Source: a virus. From it: 21,043 nt of DNA. Below the pieces are notes generated by a model that was not told where the DNA came from, did not search any database, and was given only the letters and a program-made list of their open reading frames with translations. The DNA lies in the IMG/VR virus record IMGVR_UViG_3300042452_000294, positions 1 through 21,043 of that record. One strand, given 5' to 3'. The translations under genes and the position numbers were made by a program. Of the stretch, positions 7,587 to 13,418 are shown one piece after another (the first letter of the stretch is position 1; each line of letters starts with the position of its first letter).

Positions 7587-8059
7587 TGCCAAGCCAGAAC
7601 GTCTTTATCGCGAAGCGCGAAACCACGGGCGTGAAAGTCACGTTTTGTGCGCCGTATACCAATACGTTTGTGTGCACGTCGTGGCCCGTGTTTTCAGAAG
7701 GCACGACTGACGGAACGACGGCGTATCTGGCCAATACGACGCTCAAGCAACTGGATCCGCCTGGGTCATATGTGTTGCCAAACGCTCCGACCTTCACCTA
7801 TGACCAGCCGTCCGGCACTGGCGTTATCACGTTTAATTATGGGCTGACATTTCAGCCAACGCCACGAGAGTATCAGGCCGCGTCGAATCCCAGGCGATAC
7901 AAGTACATCCTCGCGCTTACTGGGTATTCGCCGGGCAACGAGTGGGCAGCCAGCCACACGGCGCACAGTTCCGTGGCCTTGCACGGGCAGGTTGACGTGT
8001 ACGTGGGCGGAACGCAGGTAACTTCCTCGATTTCTATTTGCTCGTTGCAGGTGGTGTGA
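7586..8059 (+). CDS. Tail-region protein of unknown function
   Basis: A 157-residue protein, rich in Thr, Ser and aromatic residues and probably all beta. Alternating segments such as GVITFNYGLTFQP and VALHGQVDVYVGG look like strands of a jelly-roll or Ig-like domain. The ATG at 7586 overlaps the preceding stop by one base. Position among distal tail genes suggests a tail tip, fibre-base or decoration protein. No motif identifies a specific role. Confidence 0.5.
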   Translation: MPSQNVFIAKRETTGVKVTFCAPYTNTFVCTSWPVFSEGTTDGTTAYLANTTLKQLDPPGSYVLPNAPTFTYDQPSGTGVITFNYGLTFQPTPREYQAASNPRRYKYILALTGYSPGNEWAASHTAHSSVALHGQVDVYVGGTQVTSSISICSLQVV

Positions 8060-8060
8060 A

Positions 8061-8579
8061 ATGGCCGACCCGGTCAACTTCACCAGGCCAGCGGCAGAGC
8101 GCATCGCGAAGGTGGTGCGGGCCGTCGAGTACGGCAACCGGGACAGCACGGGGCCGTCGCTAGATCGCCCGTGGTACAGCGACCCCGGCATGCCGCTGCG
8201 CCTTGGCACCTTCACCGGCAATTGGGAAACGGCCCAATACACCACGGTCACGCTGCACGGCTCAACCGTCACGGCGAGCGTCTACAACTGGTGCAACCCG
8301 GCCTTGGGTGCGAGCACCTCGAACACGACCGAGTCTCGGTACGTGATCTTCGGCAAGATCAAGGGCACCAACTCAGCCGTCGAGATCCAGATGCGGTCCA
8401 CGTCCACGCAATGCACGGCGACGCTCGTGCTGGGGACGCTCGACCTGAAGACGCTGCCCGGCTTTCAGGCCGACGTAATCCAGCTGCTTGGCCACTCGGT
8501 CGGCGACACCGCCTCGACGTGTAGCGGCGGGCTCCAGTGGTACTCAATCACCACCTGTGCTACGGCGACCAGCTCGTGA
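8061..8579 (+). CDS. Tail-region protein with RPAAERIAKVVRAVE motif
   Basis: A 172-residue protein. The N-terminal FTRPAAERIAKVVRAVEYGNRD is a short amphipathic helix that I recall as recurring in prophage tail proteins, where it may be a trimerisation or docking segment. The rest is beta-rich (TTVTLHGSTVTASVYNW, SRYVIFGKIKG, STQCTATLVLGTLDL) with five cysteines, three of them in the last 70 residues. A role as tail fibre base or tip adaptor is inferred from order. It overlaps the next gene by 4 bases (GTGA). Confidence 0.5.
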   Translation: MADPVNFTRPAAERIAKVVRAVEYGNRDSTGPSLDRPWYSDPGMPLRLGTFTGNWETAQYTTVTLHGSTVTASVYNWCNPALGASTSNTTESRYVIFGKIKGTNSAVEIQMRSTSTQCTATLVLGTLDLKTLPGFQADVIQLLGHSVGDTASTCSGGLQWYSITTCATATSS

Positions 8580-8974
8580 CGCTCATCACCTTCCAAGACG
8601 GGAAGGCCATCTTCCGTGACGGCAAGGTCGGCACGGAGCAAGGGTGTTGCTGCGAAGCGGGCCAGGAGTGCCAGGCGGGGTGCCCGTCGCTGGATGGGTG
8701 CAATTTGGTTGTGCTTGGGGATTTTGGAGATTTCCAAGTCGAGTACATCAACGAACCTGCGGCGGGATTTTTGGTCGGTGCTGATTGCGTTTTGGCGTTT
8801 GAAATCGCAGACATTCCTTTCGAGTCCGGCGGCGACATCTCGGCAAACGCCACATTCGGGTACGACGCCAACTGCAATCCGGAAATCAAAACCGTCACGG
8901 TCACGCACAGCCAGGACTGCAACGATCCTGGCGTTGATTGCTTCCCGCTGATAGTCACCCTTGCCTGCACATAG
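8576..8974 (+). CDS. Cys-rich tail-region protein
   Basis: A 132-residue protein with 12 cysteines. The N-terminal third has a dense cluster (CCCEAGQECQAGCPSLDGC at about 28-46), then a beta-rich domain with a spaced set of Cys ending in LACT. GTG 8576 overlaps the preceding stop (GTGA). There is no signal peptide, so the cluster more likely binds metal (zinc or iron-sulfur) than forms disulfides in the cytoplasm, although oxidation after release is possible. Tail-tip metal-binding proteins are known in other phages; this one I do not recognise. Confidence 0.5.
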   Translation: MTLITFQDGKAIFRDGKVGTEQGCCCEAGQECQAGCPSLDGCNLVVLGDFGDFQVEYINEPAAGFLVGADCVLAFEIADIPFESGGDISANATFGYDANCNPEIKTVTVTHSQDCNDPGVDCFPLIVTLACT

Positions 8975-8980
8975 TGACCC

Positions 8981-9205
8981 ATGATCCGCCGCGTATCGCA
9001 CAAGAACGCCAAGCGCATCGACGCTGCGTCAAGGCCCGGCCTTGGCGACATGGTCGCCGCTGGGCTGTCGGCGGTCGGCATCACGAAAGAGCGAGCCCAG
9101 GCGGTGGCCTCGGCCGTGGGCGTGAAGGACTGCGGATGCCGGAAGCGGCAGGCCGCTCTGAACCGGCTGGGCGAAAAGCTGGGCCTCCCGCCGGGTCAGC
9201 CTTGA
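8981..9205 (+). CDS. Small protein with C-terminal CxC/KRQxxLNRLG motif
   Basis: A 74-residue basic protein. The last third, VKDCGCRKRQAALNRLGEKLGLPPG, matches a short Cys pair plus 'kRq..lN' motif common at the C-terminus of small phage proteins of unknown function. The start is helical and Ala-rich. It closes the long late-gene chain; a 36-base gap with a start-site hairpin follows. Its role is unknown; the CxC pair might bind a metal. Confidence 0.5.
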   Translation: MIRRVSHKNAKRIDAASRPGLGDMVAAGLSAVGITKERAQAVASAVGVKDCGCRKRQAALNRLGEKLGLPPGQP

Positions 9206-9221
9206 CGGCCCCGCTAGGGTG

Positions 9222-9243
9222 ACGGGCGAAAGGAAACGCCCGT
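9222..9243 (+). promoter_or_regulatory. Hairpin presenting the RBS of the small membrane gene
   Basis: ACGGGCG (9222-9228) pairs perfectly with CGCCCGT (9237-9243). The 8-nt loop is AAAGGAAA, the Shine-Dalgarno sequence of the gene starting at GTG 9242. The first two bases of the start codon lie in the stem. There is no T-run, so it is not an intrinsic terminator. It looks like a translational control element. Confidence 0.6.
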
Positions 9244-9388
9244 GGCCCCGTGGCTGATTGGACTCACCGGCGCGATCTACCTCGTGGTGGCCGCCGATCT
9301 CGCGGCACACCACAAGCTCGGCCTGGCGGTGGCCTACCTCGGGTATGCGTTCGCGAACGTCGGGCTGTACCTCGCGGCGAAAGGGTGA
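9242..9388 (+). CDS. Tiny two-segment membrane protein
   Basis: A 48-residue protein, strongly hydrophobic, with two likely membrane segments: PWLIGLTGAIYLVVAADLA at about 3-21 and LAVAYLGYAFANVGLYLAA at about 28-46, separated by AHHKLG. GTG start, preceded by AAAGGA with 8-base spacing, inside a hairpin. Small proteins with two helices near the late/accessory border may be holins or superinfection-exclusion factors. No endolysin gene is near, so the holin idea is weak. Confidence 0.55.
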   Translation: MAPWLIGLTGAIYLVVAADLAAHHKLGLAVAYLGYAFANVGLYLAAKG

Positions 9389-9391
9389 ACC

Positions 9392-9658
9392 GTGGGAATC
9401 CGTCACCGCGTCAAACTCGCCGGCCGCGTCTGGGTGTGGTGCTACACCCGCCTGCGTGGCTCGGCTGACGGGTGGGCGAATGACAACGGCACGGTGCTCA
9501 TTCACGACAAGCTCACGCCGCAGCGGCTGCTCGAAGTAGAGCTACATGAGGCGTTGCACTGCTTATACCCCGATCTATCGGAGGAAAGCGTGACCAACGG
9601 GGCACGCGACCTGCGACGGTTGCTGTACGGGACGCTCGGGTACCGACGGAAGGAGTGA
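9392..9658 (+). CDS. Mini HExxH metallopeptidase-like protein
   Basis: An 88-residue protein starting at GTG 9392. The motif LEVELHEALHCLYPDL gives a HExxH zinc site (H52, E53, H56), with D61, E64 or E65 as possible third ligand. Compact proteins of this type (a pattern 'HEalHa..pdl.Ee.v...a..la..l...gY') occur in many phages and resemble a cut-down SprT/WSS domain. The expected reaction is peptide-bond hydrolysis, but the fragment is small enough that activity is uncertain. It overlaps the RBS region of the next gene. Confidence 0.6.
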   Translation: MGIRHRVKLAGRVWVWCYTRLRGSADGWANDNGTVLIHDKLTPQRLLEVELHEALHCLYPDLSEESVTNGARDLRRLLYGTLGYRRKE

Positions 9659-9660
9659 CC

Positions 9661-10662
9661 ATGGGTGGCGACGCGATCACCGATAAGGCTCGCAAGCTCT
9701 GCCGGATGCACCCCGACGCGCCGTCGCGGACGCTCGCGAAGCGGCTCGTGAAGGAGTGCAACGGGGCCATCACGCTGCACCAGGCCCGCCTGCGGATCCA
9801 GCGGCAGTTTGGCGTGCAAGGATCGCGGAACCGGAAGACCGTCAAGCCCGTGGCACCTCGAGCCCCACGCAAAGCGGGCGAGATCCTCGCCATGCCGAAG
9901 AGCGCGGCAGGCGAGTGGACGCCGCATCGGCTCGACGTGCTGGGCCCGGTCGGCATCTTGTCCGACGTGCATGTGCCCTACCACTCCGAGATCGCGGTGG
10001 CCGCTGCCGTTGGCTTCCTGAAAGACCACGACCTTTCGGCCCTGCTGCTGAACGGCGACATCGCGGACTTCTACGCCATCAGTCGCTACATGAAAGACCC
10101 CGCCCAGCGTGACTTCAAGGGCGAGCTGGAGGCGGTGCGGGACTTCATCGCGTACTTGCGGCAAGAGTTCCCAAAGATCCCGATCGTCTACAAGACCGGC
10201 AATCACGAAGACCGGTGGCGGCACTGGCTCTTTCAGCATGCGGCTGAGATCAGCGACGATCGCCGCATGAGTCTCTGTGCGTGGCTGGACCTCGACAAGC
10301 ACGGCGTGACCCTGGTGGACGATCAACGGCCCGTGATGCTCGGGAAGTTGCCCGTGCTGCACGGCCACGAATTGCCCAAAGGTATGGCCGCACCGGTGAA
10401 CGTCGCTCGAGGTGCCTTCCTGCGGACGCTGTCCACGGTGCTGGTTGGCCACTCGCACCGGACGAGCAACCACGCCGAGTCGGATATGTGGCACCACGAG
10501 ACCGGATGCTGGAGCACGGGGTGCCTGTGCGACCTGCGGCCCGAGTACTGCGTGATCAACCGGTGGAACCACGGCTTCGCCATGGTGACCGTCCACAAGG
10601 GCGGTGCGTTCGATGTGAACAACTACCGGGTGATGAGTGACGGCACTGTGCGATCGGCTTGA
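9661..10662 (+). CDS. Metallophosphoesterase with N-terminal helical extension
   Basis: A 333-residue protein. The full set of calcineurin-like metallophosphoesterase motifs is present: D102-x-H104 (SDVH), GDIAD at 132-136, GNHE at 180-183, HGHE at 234-237 and GHSH at 263-266. Residues 1-60 form a basic helical region that could be an HTH-like nucleic-acid-binding part (CNGAITLHQARLRIQRQFG). ATG 9661 is chosen because AGGAG lies 5 bases upstream; GTG 9655 would sit on that RBS. It may act on nucleic acid or cyclic nucleotide substrates; the substrate cannot be told. It is probably co-transcribed with the mini-peptidase. Confidence 0.85.
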   Translation: MGGDAITDKARKLCRMHPDAPSRTLAKRLVKECNGAITLHQARLRIQRQFGVQGSRNRKTVKPVAPRAPRKAGEILAMPKSAAGEWTPHRLDVLGPVGILSDVHVPYHSEIAVAAAVGFLKDHDLSALLLNGDIADFYAISRYMKDPAQRDFKGELEAVRDFIAYLRQEFPKIPIVYKTGNHEDRWRHWLFQHAAEISDDRRMSLCAWLDLDKHGVTLVDDQRPVMLGKLPVLHGHELPKGMAAPVNVARGAFLRTLSTVLVGHSHRTSNHAESDMWHHETGCWSTGCLCDLRPEYCVINRWNHGFAMVTVHKGGAFDVNNYRVMSDGTVRSA

Positions 10663-10709
10663 CGCAGGGCGGATGCTGCGGTTTTCCACTTTCCAGAAAA
10701 AGGAACGCC

Positions 10710-11189
10710 ATGACCGCGACGATGGAACAAGCCAACGCCACGCTGAAGGCCGCCGTGAAGGCACGGATGGACTCGACGCCGGCGGACGATCCCAAGATGG
10801 TTGGGTATGGCGACACGCCGAGCGACACATACGCCGAGTGGGAGCCGGGCTTTCGTGGAAGCTCGCTCTTGAAGAGCGACGTGCACCCGACGAGCCAGGC
10901 GTTCTTTGATCTCTGCGACGCACTCAAGGACATGCACCGGCGGAAGTCCAGCGACTACGGCTGCCCGAGCGGCACCGACCCGCTGGCGAACATCCGCAAC
11001 GGGGCCAAGTTCGTCGGCATCCCGTCGTGGAAGGGCGCGATGGTGCGGCTGAGCGACAAGGTCACGCGGCTCGCCGCGTACAACGCCACTGGGCGTCTGG
11101 AGAATGAGTCGCTTGAGGACAACCTTTTTGATCTCGCCTCGTACAGCCTGCTGGCCTTGCTGCTGCACCGCGAGGAGCAAGGCACCTAA
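10710..11189 (+). CDS. DUF1599 / nucleotide-modification-associated protein
   Basis: A 159-residue helical protein. The C-terminal half shows the DUF1599 (PF07659) pattern: MHRRKSSDYG near 76-84, DPLANIRNGAKFVGI, RLSDKVTRLAAY and ESLEDNLFDLASYSLLA. The acidic/Lys residues D82, D116, K117, E136, D137 and D141 are those expected to line a metal/nucleotide pocket. The family resembles all-alpha nucleotide pyrophosphatases and is linked with modified-nucleotide biology. AAAAAGGA lies 5 bases upstream of ATG 10710. Last plus-strand gene before the convergent hairpin. Confidence 0.72.
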   Translation: MTATMEQANATLKAAVKARMDSTPADDPKMVGYGDTPSDTYAEWEPGFRGSSLLKSDVHPTSQAFFDLCDALKDMHRRKSSDYGCPSGTDPLANIRNGAKFVGIPSWKGAMVRLSDKVTRLAAYNATGRLENESLEDNLFDLASYSLLALLLHREEQGT

Positions 11190-11190
11190 G

Positions 11191-11261
11191 CCGGGCGGCG
11201 GGTTGAGGCGACGGGCGGGGTTTCATCCTTTCCCCCACCTATCGCCTCCCCGCTTGCCCGG
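11191..11261. terminator. Large hairpin between convergent genes, likely bidirectional terminator
   Basis: Two long arms, 11191-11220 and about 11232-11261, are imperfect inverted repeats: CCGGGC pairs with GCCCGG at the outer ends, AGGCGA with TCGCCT in the middle, and GGGG with CCCC at the inner ends. The loop is TTTCATCCTTT. It fills the whole gap between the DUF1599 gene (+) and the integrase (-), so it probably stops transcription from both. A classic U-run is absent on either strand. Confidence 0.65.
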
Positions 11262-11262
11262 T

Positions 11263-12228
11263 TCATGCTGCCGGCGACGAACCCTCGGTACTTGGCGGCA
11301 ACTGCCGAGGATTTGTCGCTGGCCCGTCGAGATCGAGGGGCGGGAGGAAGTCCAGGGCGGACTCGACCCCGGTGATCCGCTCGTCGTAGTAGTGCGTCTC
11401 GGCCATTTCCTCACTGCTGTGGCCGAGCTGCTTCTTTGCCGACTTCCCGGCCCGCTTCAGGTACGAGGCCGTTGATTTGCGGATGCTGTGAAACGGGTGG
11501 TACGGAACGTCTGCCTTCTTGCACAGAACCCTGAGGCTTCCGTAGCAAGACAGGATCTTTCGATCATCCAGCCAAGGCCACACGAGGGCGTCTGCCGGGC
11601 CTTTCTGCGTCGCCATGATCCGGGCCAGTTCCGGCGTGATCGCCCGTGTAATCGTCTCCCTGTGCCCCTTCCGGGTGGCCGCCAGGAAAGTCAGCGTGCA
11701 CCGTTCTAGATCCACTTCGCCCCAGCGGATGGCAAGGATGGCCCCGATCCGCTCGCCGGTCTGAAACATGGCCATCAGCTTCGTCATCCAGTACCAGGCC
11801 GCCGGCTTGCCCGCCACAAGCCCCTTGCGGTGCCGGGCTGCCCTAACCAGGGCGCTGAGCTCATCGGCCGTGTAGGCCACTGGGCGTGGCTTAGGAACGC
11901 GAGGCCGAGCGTAGTCGGGGAACTCGAGCAGCTCTCCGTCAGACCGCTTCCAGCGTTTCTTGGCGAGCCACGTCCACAGGCTCCGCAGGTGCGCTGAGTC
12001 TTTGGCCAGGCTGGCTGGCGAGATCACTCCACGCTTGCGGTCGTGCACGGTCGTGCCACGCCACCTGATGAACCGGGCGGCCGTGAGGTCGTCAAGGTCA
12101 TCGACGGTCGGCTCGTGGCCGAGGAAGTCGCGGAACCTGTCCAACGTGGATTCGTACATCACCACCGACCGCTCGCTGAGATTTTTGAGCGGGGCGATTC
12201 GGTCCTTTAGCAGCTCTCGCAAAGTCAT
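11263..12228 (-). CDS. int: Tyrosine recombinase / phage integrase
   Basis: A 321-residue tyrosine recombinase. There is an N-terminal SAM-like DNA-binding half (LSERSVVMYESTLDRFRDFLG) and a catalytic half with R160 (TGERIGAILAIRW), K187 in the beta-hairpin, H247-x-x-R250 (HSIRKSTASYL), H270 (QLGHSS) and nucleophile Y280 or Y281 (ETHYYDE). All catalytic residues appear present. It catalyses phage integration and, with an excisionase, excision. AGGAG lies 7 bases upstream of the ATG. It is the only minus-strand gene, transcribed from a promoter at 12262-12289. Confidence 0.93.
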   Translation of the reverse strand: MTLRELLKDRIAPLKNLSERSVVMYESTLDRFRDFLGHEPTVDDLDDLTAARFIRWRGTTVHDRKRGVISPASLAKDSAHLRSLWTWLAKKRWKRSDGELLEFPDYARPRVPKPRPVAYTADELSALVRAARHRKGLVAGKPAAWYWMTKLMAMFQTGERIGAILAIRWGEVDLERCTLTFLAATRKGHRETITRAITPELARIMATQKGPADALVWPWLDDRKILSCYGSLRVLCKKADVPYHPFHSIRKSTASYLKRAGKSAKKQLGHSSEEMAETHYYDERITGVESALDFLPPLDLDGPATNPRQLPPSTEGSSPAA

Positions 12229-12261
12229 CTGGCGTCTCCTTTTTTTGGGCCAAGGGACGCT

Positions 12262-12289
12262 AGTCTACGAATGGTGTACAGGTGTTCAA
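12262..12289 (-). promoter_or_regulatory. Integrase promoter
   Basis: Read on the minus strand, TTGAAC (-35, at 12284-12289) and TAGACT (-10, at 12262-12267) are 16 bases apart. The spacer contains the GTGTACAG element at 12274-12281, so a bound protein would block the promoter. The leader runs to the AGGAG at 12236-12240. Confidence 0.5.
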
Positions 12290-12346
12290 CCTACACCCCA
12301 TCCGTTAACAACAACCGGCCTTGGCGGCCACGCGGGTAGTGTACAG
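12274..12346 (+). repeat. Direct repeat GTGTACAG, 65 bp apart
   Basis: GTGTACAG occurs at 12274-12281 and 12339-12346, within the 200-bp int/xis intergenic region. The first copy sits in the int promoter spacer. These may be operators, or arm-type sites for the integrase or excisionase. The rest of 12229-12428 has no gene; no core attachment site can be recognised without the host sequence. Confidence 0.5.
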
Positions 12347-12393
12347 ACTTTCGAGTGCCGTAGACAATGGAAGGTGTTCCGGCTGGCGGCAGA

Positions 12394-12421
12394 TTGACGG
12401 CCATAGCGACGGCGTTAAATT
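12394..12421 (+). promoter_or_regulatory. Promoter of the Xis-like HTH gene
   Basis: TTGACG at 12394-12399 and TAAATT at 12416-12421 have a 16-base spacer. The GCGTTA element overlaps spacer and -10. Predicted transcription starts near 12428, next to the ATG at 12429, so the mRNA could be nearly leaderless if that ATG is used. Confidence 0.4.
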
Positions 12422-12428
12422 GCGGGGC

Positions 12429-12665
12429 ATGGTGATGGTGCTGCCCGAGGGCAAGAAGTTGATTTCCACGGCTGAGGCCGCCAAAGCCCTTGGCGTGTCC
12501 ATGGGCCGTGTCCGCCAGCTCGGGATCCTCGGGCCCAAGAAGGGCGGCCTGACCCGCTACTGGGCCGCCCCGACCGCCCTGGTGTTCGACGCCGAAGAGG
12601 TGGCCAAGCTGGCCAAGGCGAAGCGGGCGACCGGCCGCCCTCGCGGCGGGTTCAAGGCGAACTGA
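12429..12665 (+). CDS. Xis/MerR-like small HTH protein
   Basis: A 78-residue protein. A helix-turn-helix of the MerR/excisionase type is visible: LISTAEAAKALGVSMGRVRQLGIL, then a wing-like TRYWAAP and FDAEEVAKLAK. The C-terminus is basic (RATGRPRGGF), consistent with DNA contact. It is divergent from int, the usual place of an excisionase or integration regulator. ATG 12429 is chosen over the in-frame ATG 12321, which adds an unlike stretch across the intergenic region; ATG 12435 is also possible. Either directionality factor or repressor is possible. Confidence 0.68.
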   Translation: MVMVLPEGKKLISTAEAAKALGVSMGRVRQLGILGPKKGGLTRYWAAPTALVFDAEEVAKLAKAKRATGRPRGGFKAN

Positions 12666-12677
12666 CCGGCCGCCTCA

Positions 12678-12703
12678 AGATTCTGGCGACAGGTGCCGAA
12701 TCT
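12678..12703 (+). terminator. Hairpin between HTH gene and operator 1
   Basis: AGATTC (12678-12683) pairs with GAATCT (12698-12703), and the inner GGC pairs with GCC past one bulged base. It is followed by CCTCTT only, so it is at best a weak terminator or attenuator isolating the HTH gene from the next promoter. Confidence 0.35.
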
Positions 12704-12707
12704 CCTC

Positions 12708-12735
12708 TTGACAGCGTTCTAACGCCGACGCTAAT
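12708..12735 (+). promoter_or_regulatory. Promoter with operator 1
   Basis: TTGACA at 12708-12713 is a perfect -35 box; GCTAAT at 12730-12735 is a usable -10 at 16 bases. Between them lies the palindrome GCGTTCTAACGC (12714-12725). A protein bound there would occlude RNA polymerase, so this is a repressible promoter for the 48-residue ORF and possibly for the early operon. Confidence 0.65.
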
Positions 12736-12932
12736 GTGCCGCCCAGCAATTGAGGAGATGTCGATGGACACGACCCGTTGGACGAACGCCATGCAGGCTC
12801 TCGTGTTGGTTCGGATCGGGCAGGAGCTTGGCACCGATGGCCCAGCGGCCCGCGCCATCCACGACTTGCTCGAGCTGTTTTCGGCGATCACTGGCAGCCT
12901 TTTTCGCTGACGGCGTTCTAACGCCGACGCTA
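12709..12932 (+). repeat. 25-bp promoter/operator direct repeat, two copies
   Basis: A 25-bp sequence occurs at 12709-12733 and 12908-12932 with a single difference (position 5). Its invariant 20-bp part is GCGTTCTAACGCCGACGCTA (12714-12733 and 12913-12932), which contains the palindrome GCGTTCTAACGC. The copies are 199 bp apart and bracket the 48-residue ORF. Half-site versions (GCGTTA) occur in two nearby promoters, at 12412-12417 and 12964-12969. Confidence 0.8.
12764..12910 (+). CDS. 48-residue protein between the two operators
   Basis: A 48-residue, largely helical protein: RWTNAMQALVLVRIGQELG, then AARAIHDLLELFSAITGSLF. GAGGAG at 12752-12757 is 6 bases before ATG 12764 (ATG 12758 is directly on the RBS, so less likely). 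It has its own strong promoter carrying operator 1, and its stop codon TGA is the first three bases of the second 25-bp repeat. No family is recognised. It could be a small regulator, an antirepressor or the product that relieves the operators; that is inference from position only. Confidence 0.55.
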   Translation: MDTTRWTNAMQALVLVRIGQELGTDGPAARAIHDLLELFSAITGSLFR

Positions 12933-12958
12933 CCCCAAAAAACGATTCGGATGGTCGC

Positions 12959-12986
12959 TTGACGCGTTAGTGGACAGATGTATAAC
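12959..12986 (+). promoter_or_regulatory. Early operon promoter
   Basis: TTGACG at 12959-12964 and TATAAC at 12981-12986 are separated by 16 bases, the best promoter seen in the window. A half operator GCGTTA overlaps its -35 end. It lies 27 bases after the second operator copy. The in-frame ATG at 12978 is inside this promoter, which supports ATG 13017 as the first start of the operon. Confidence 0.7.
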
Positions 12987-13016
12987 GGCCCCCTCGCAAG
13001 AAAGGACTTCCCCCAA

Positions 13017-13292
13017 ATGAACGCAGTTAACCACCCCGGCGACTCGGAATACCTCGGTGCAGTTCAAGGAATGCTCGACACGTACGGCGGACGCGGCGTG
13101 ATCCGTGACGGACGCCTGGTCTCGACGTACGCGGTCGGCGATCGGATCCGGTGGACCGACGAGAAGGGCCGCGAGCGCAAGGGCGTCGTGGTCGAGGTGC
13201 TGTCGGAGGACACGTACCACGTCCGAAGCCACGTCCCCGATCACGGCAACCTGCACTTCGCGGTCACCGAAGAGCAGGCGATGCCGTTCTGA
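13017..13292 (+). CDS. First early-operon protein, SH3-like, unknown function
   Basis: A 91-residue protein. The C-terminal half reads YAVGDRIRWTDEKGRERKGVVVEVLSEDTYHVRS, a KOW/SH3-like barrel pattern of the type that binds nucleic acid or protein; the N-terminal 35 residues are polar. GAAAGGA is about 10 bases upstream of ATG 13017, a little far but resembling the RBS of neighbours. Being first after the early promoter, it could be a regulator of early transcription or replication. A 126-base gap follows, holding a short GC-rich inverted repeat (CCCGGT/ACCGGG) and no convincing gene. Confidence 0.55.
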   Translation: MNAVNHPGDSEYLGAVQGMLDTYGGRGVIRDGRLVSTYAVGDRIRWTDEKGRERKGVVVEVLSEDTYHVRSHVPDHGNLHFAVTEEQAMPF

Positions 13293-13418
13293 GTTGGCGA
13301 ATCACGAACAGAAGCCCGGTGGAACCGGGTTGACCACGGAAGGGATCACGACCGGCAAGGCAAGGACGCGGAGCCGGTTTTCACAACAGACGGAAAACAG
13401 AAACGAAAGGACATCGGC

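Noticed and set aside
9502-10923. Long minus-strand open frame of 473 codons opposite the metallophosphoesterase
   Set aside because: It is antisense to genes with clear motifs and RBSs; its His/Arg/Val-rich composition is what a GC-rich complement gives.
11191-12428. tRNA gene or attachment core near the integrase
   Set aside because: I found no tRNA-like cloverleaf or convincing att core by eye on either strand; the core needs comparison with a host junction.
12978-13016. ATG 12978 as start of the first early gene
   Set aside because: It falls within the predicted TTGACG/TATAAC promoter, so the mRNA would start after it.
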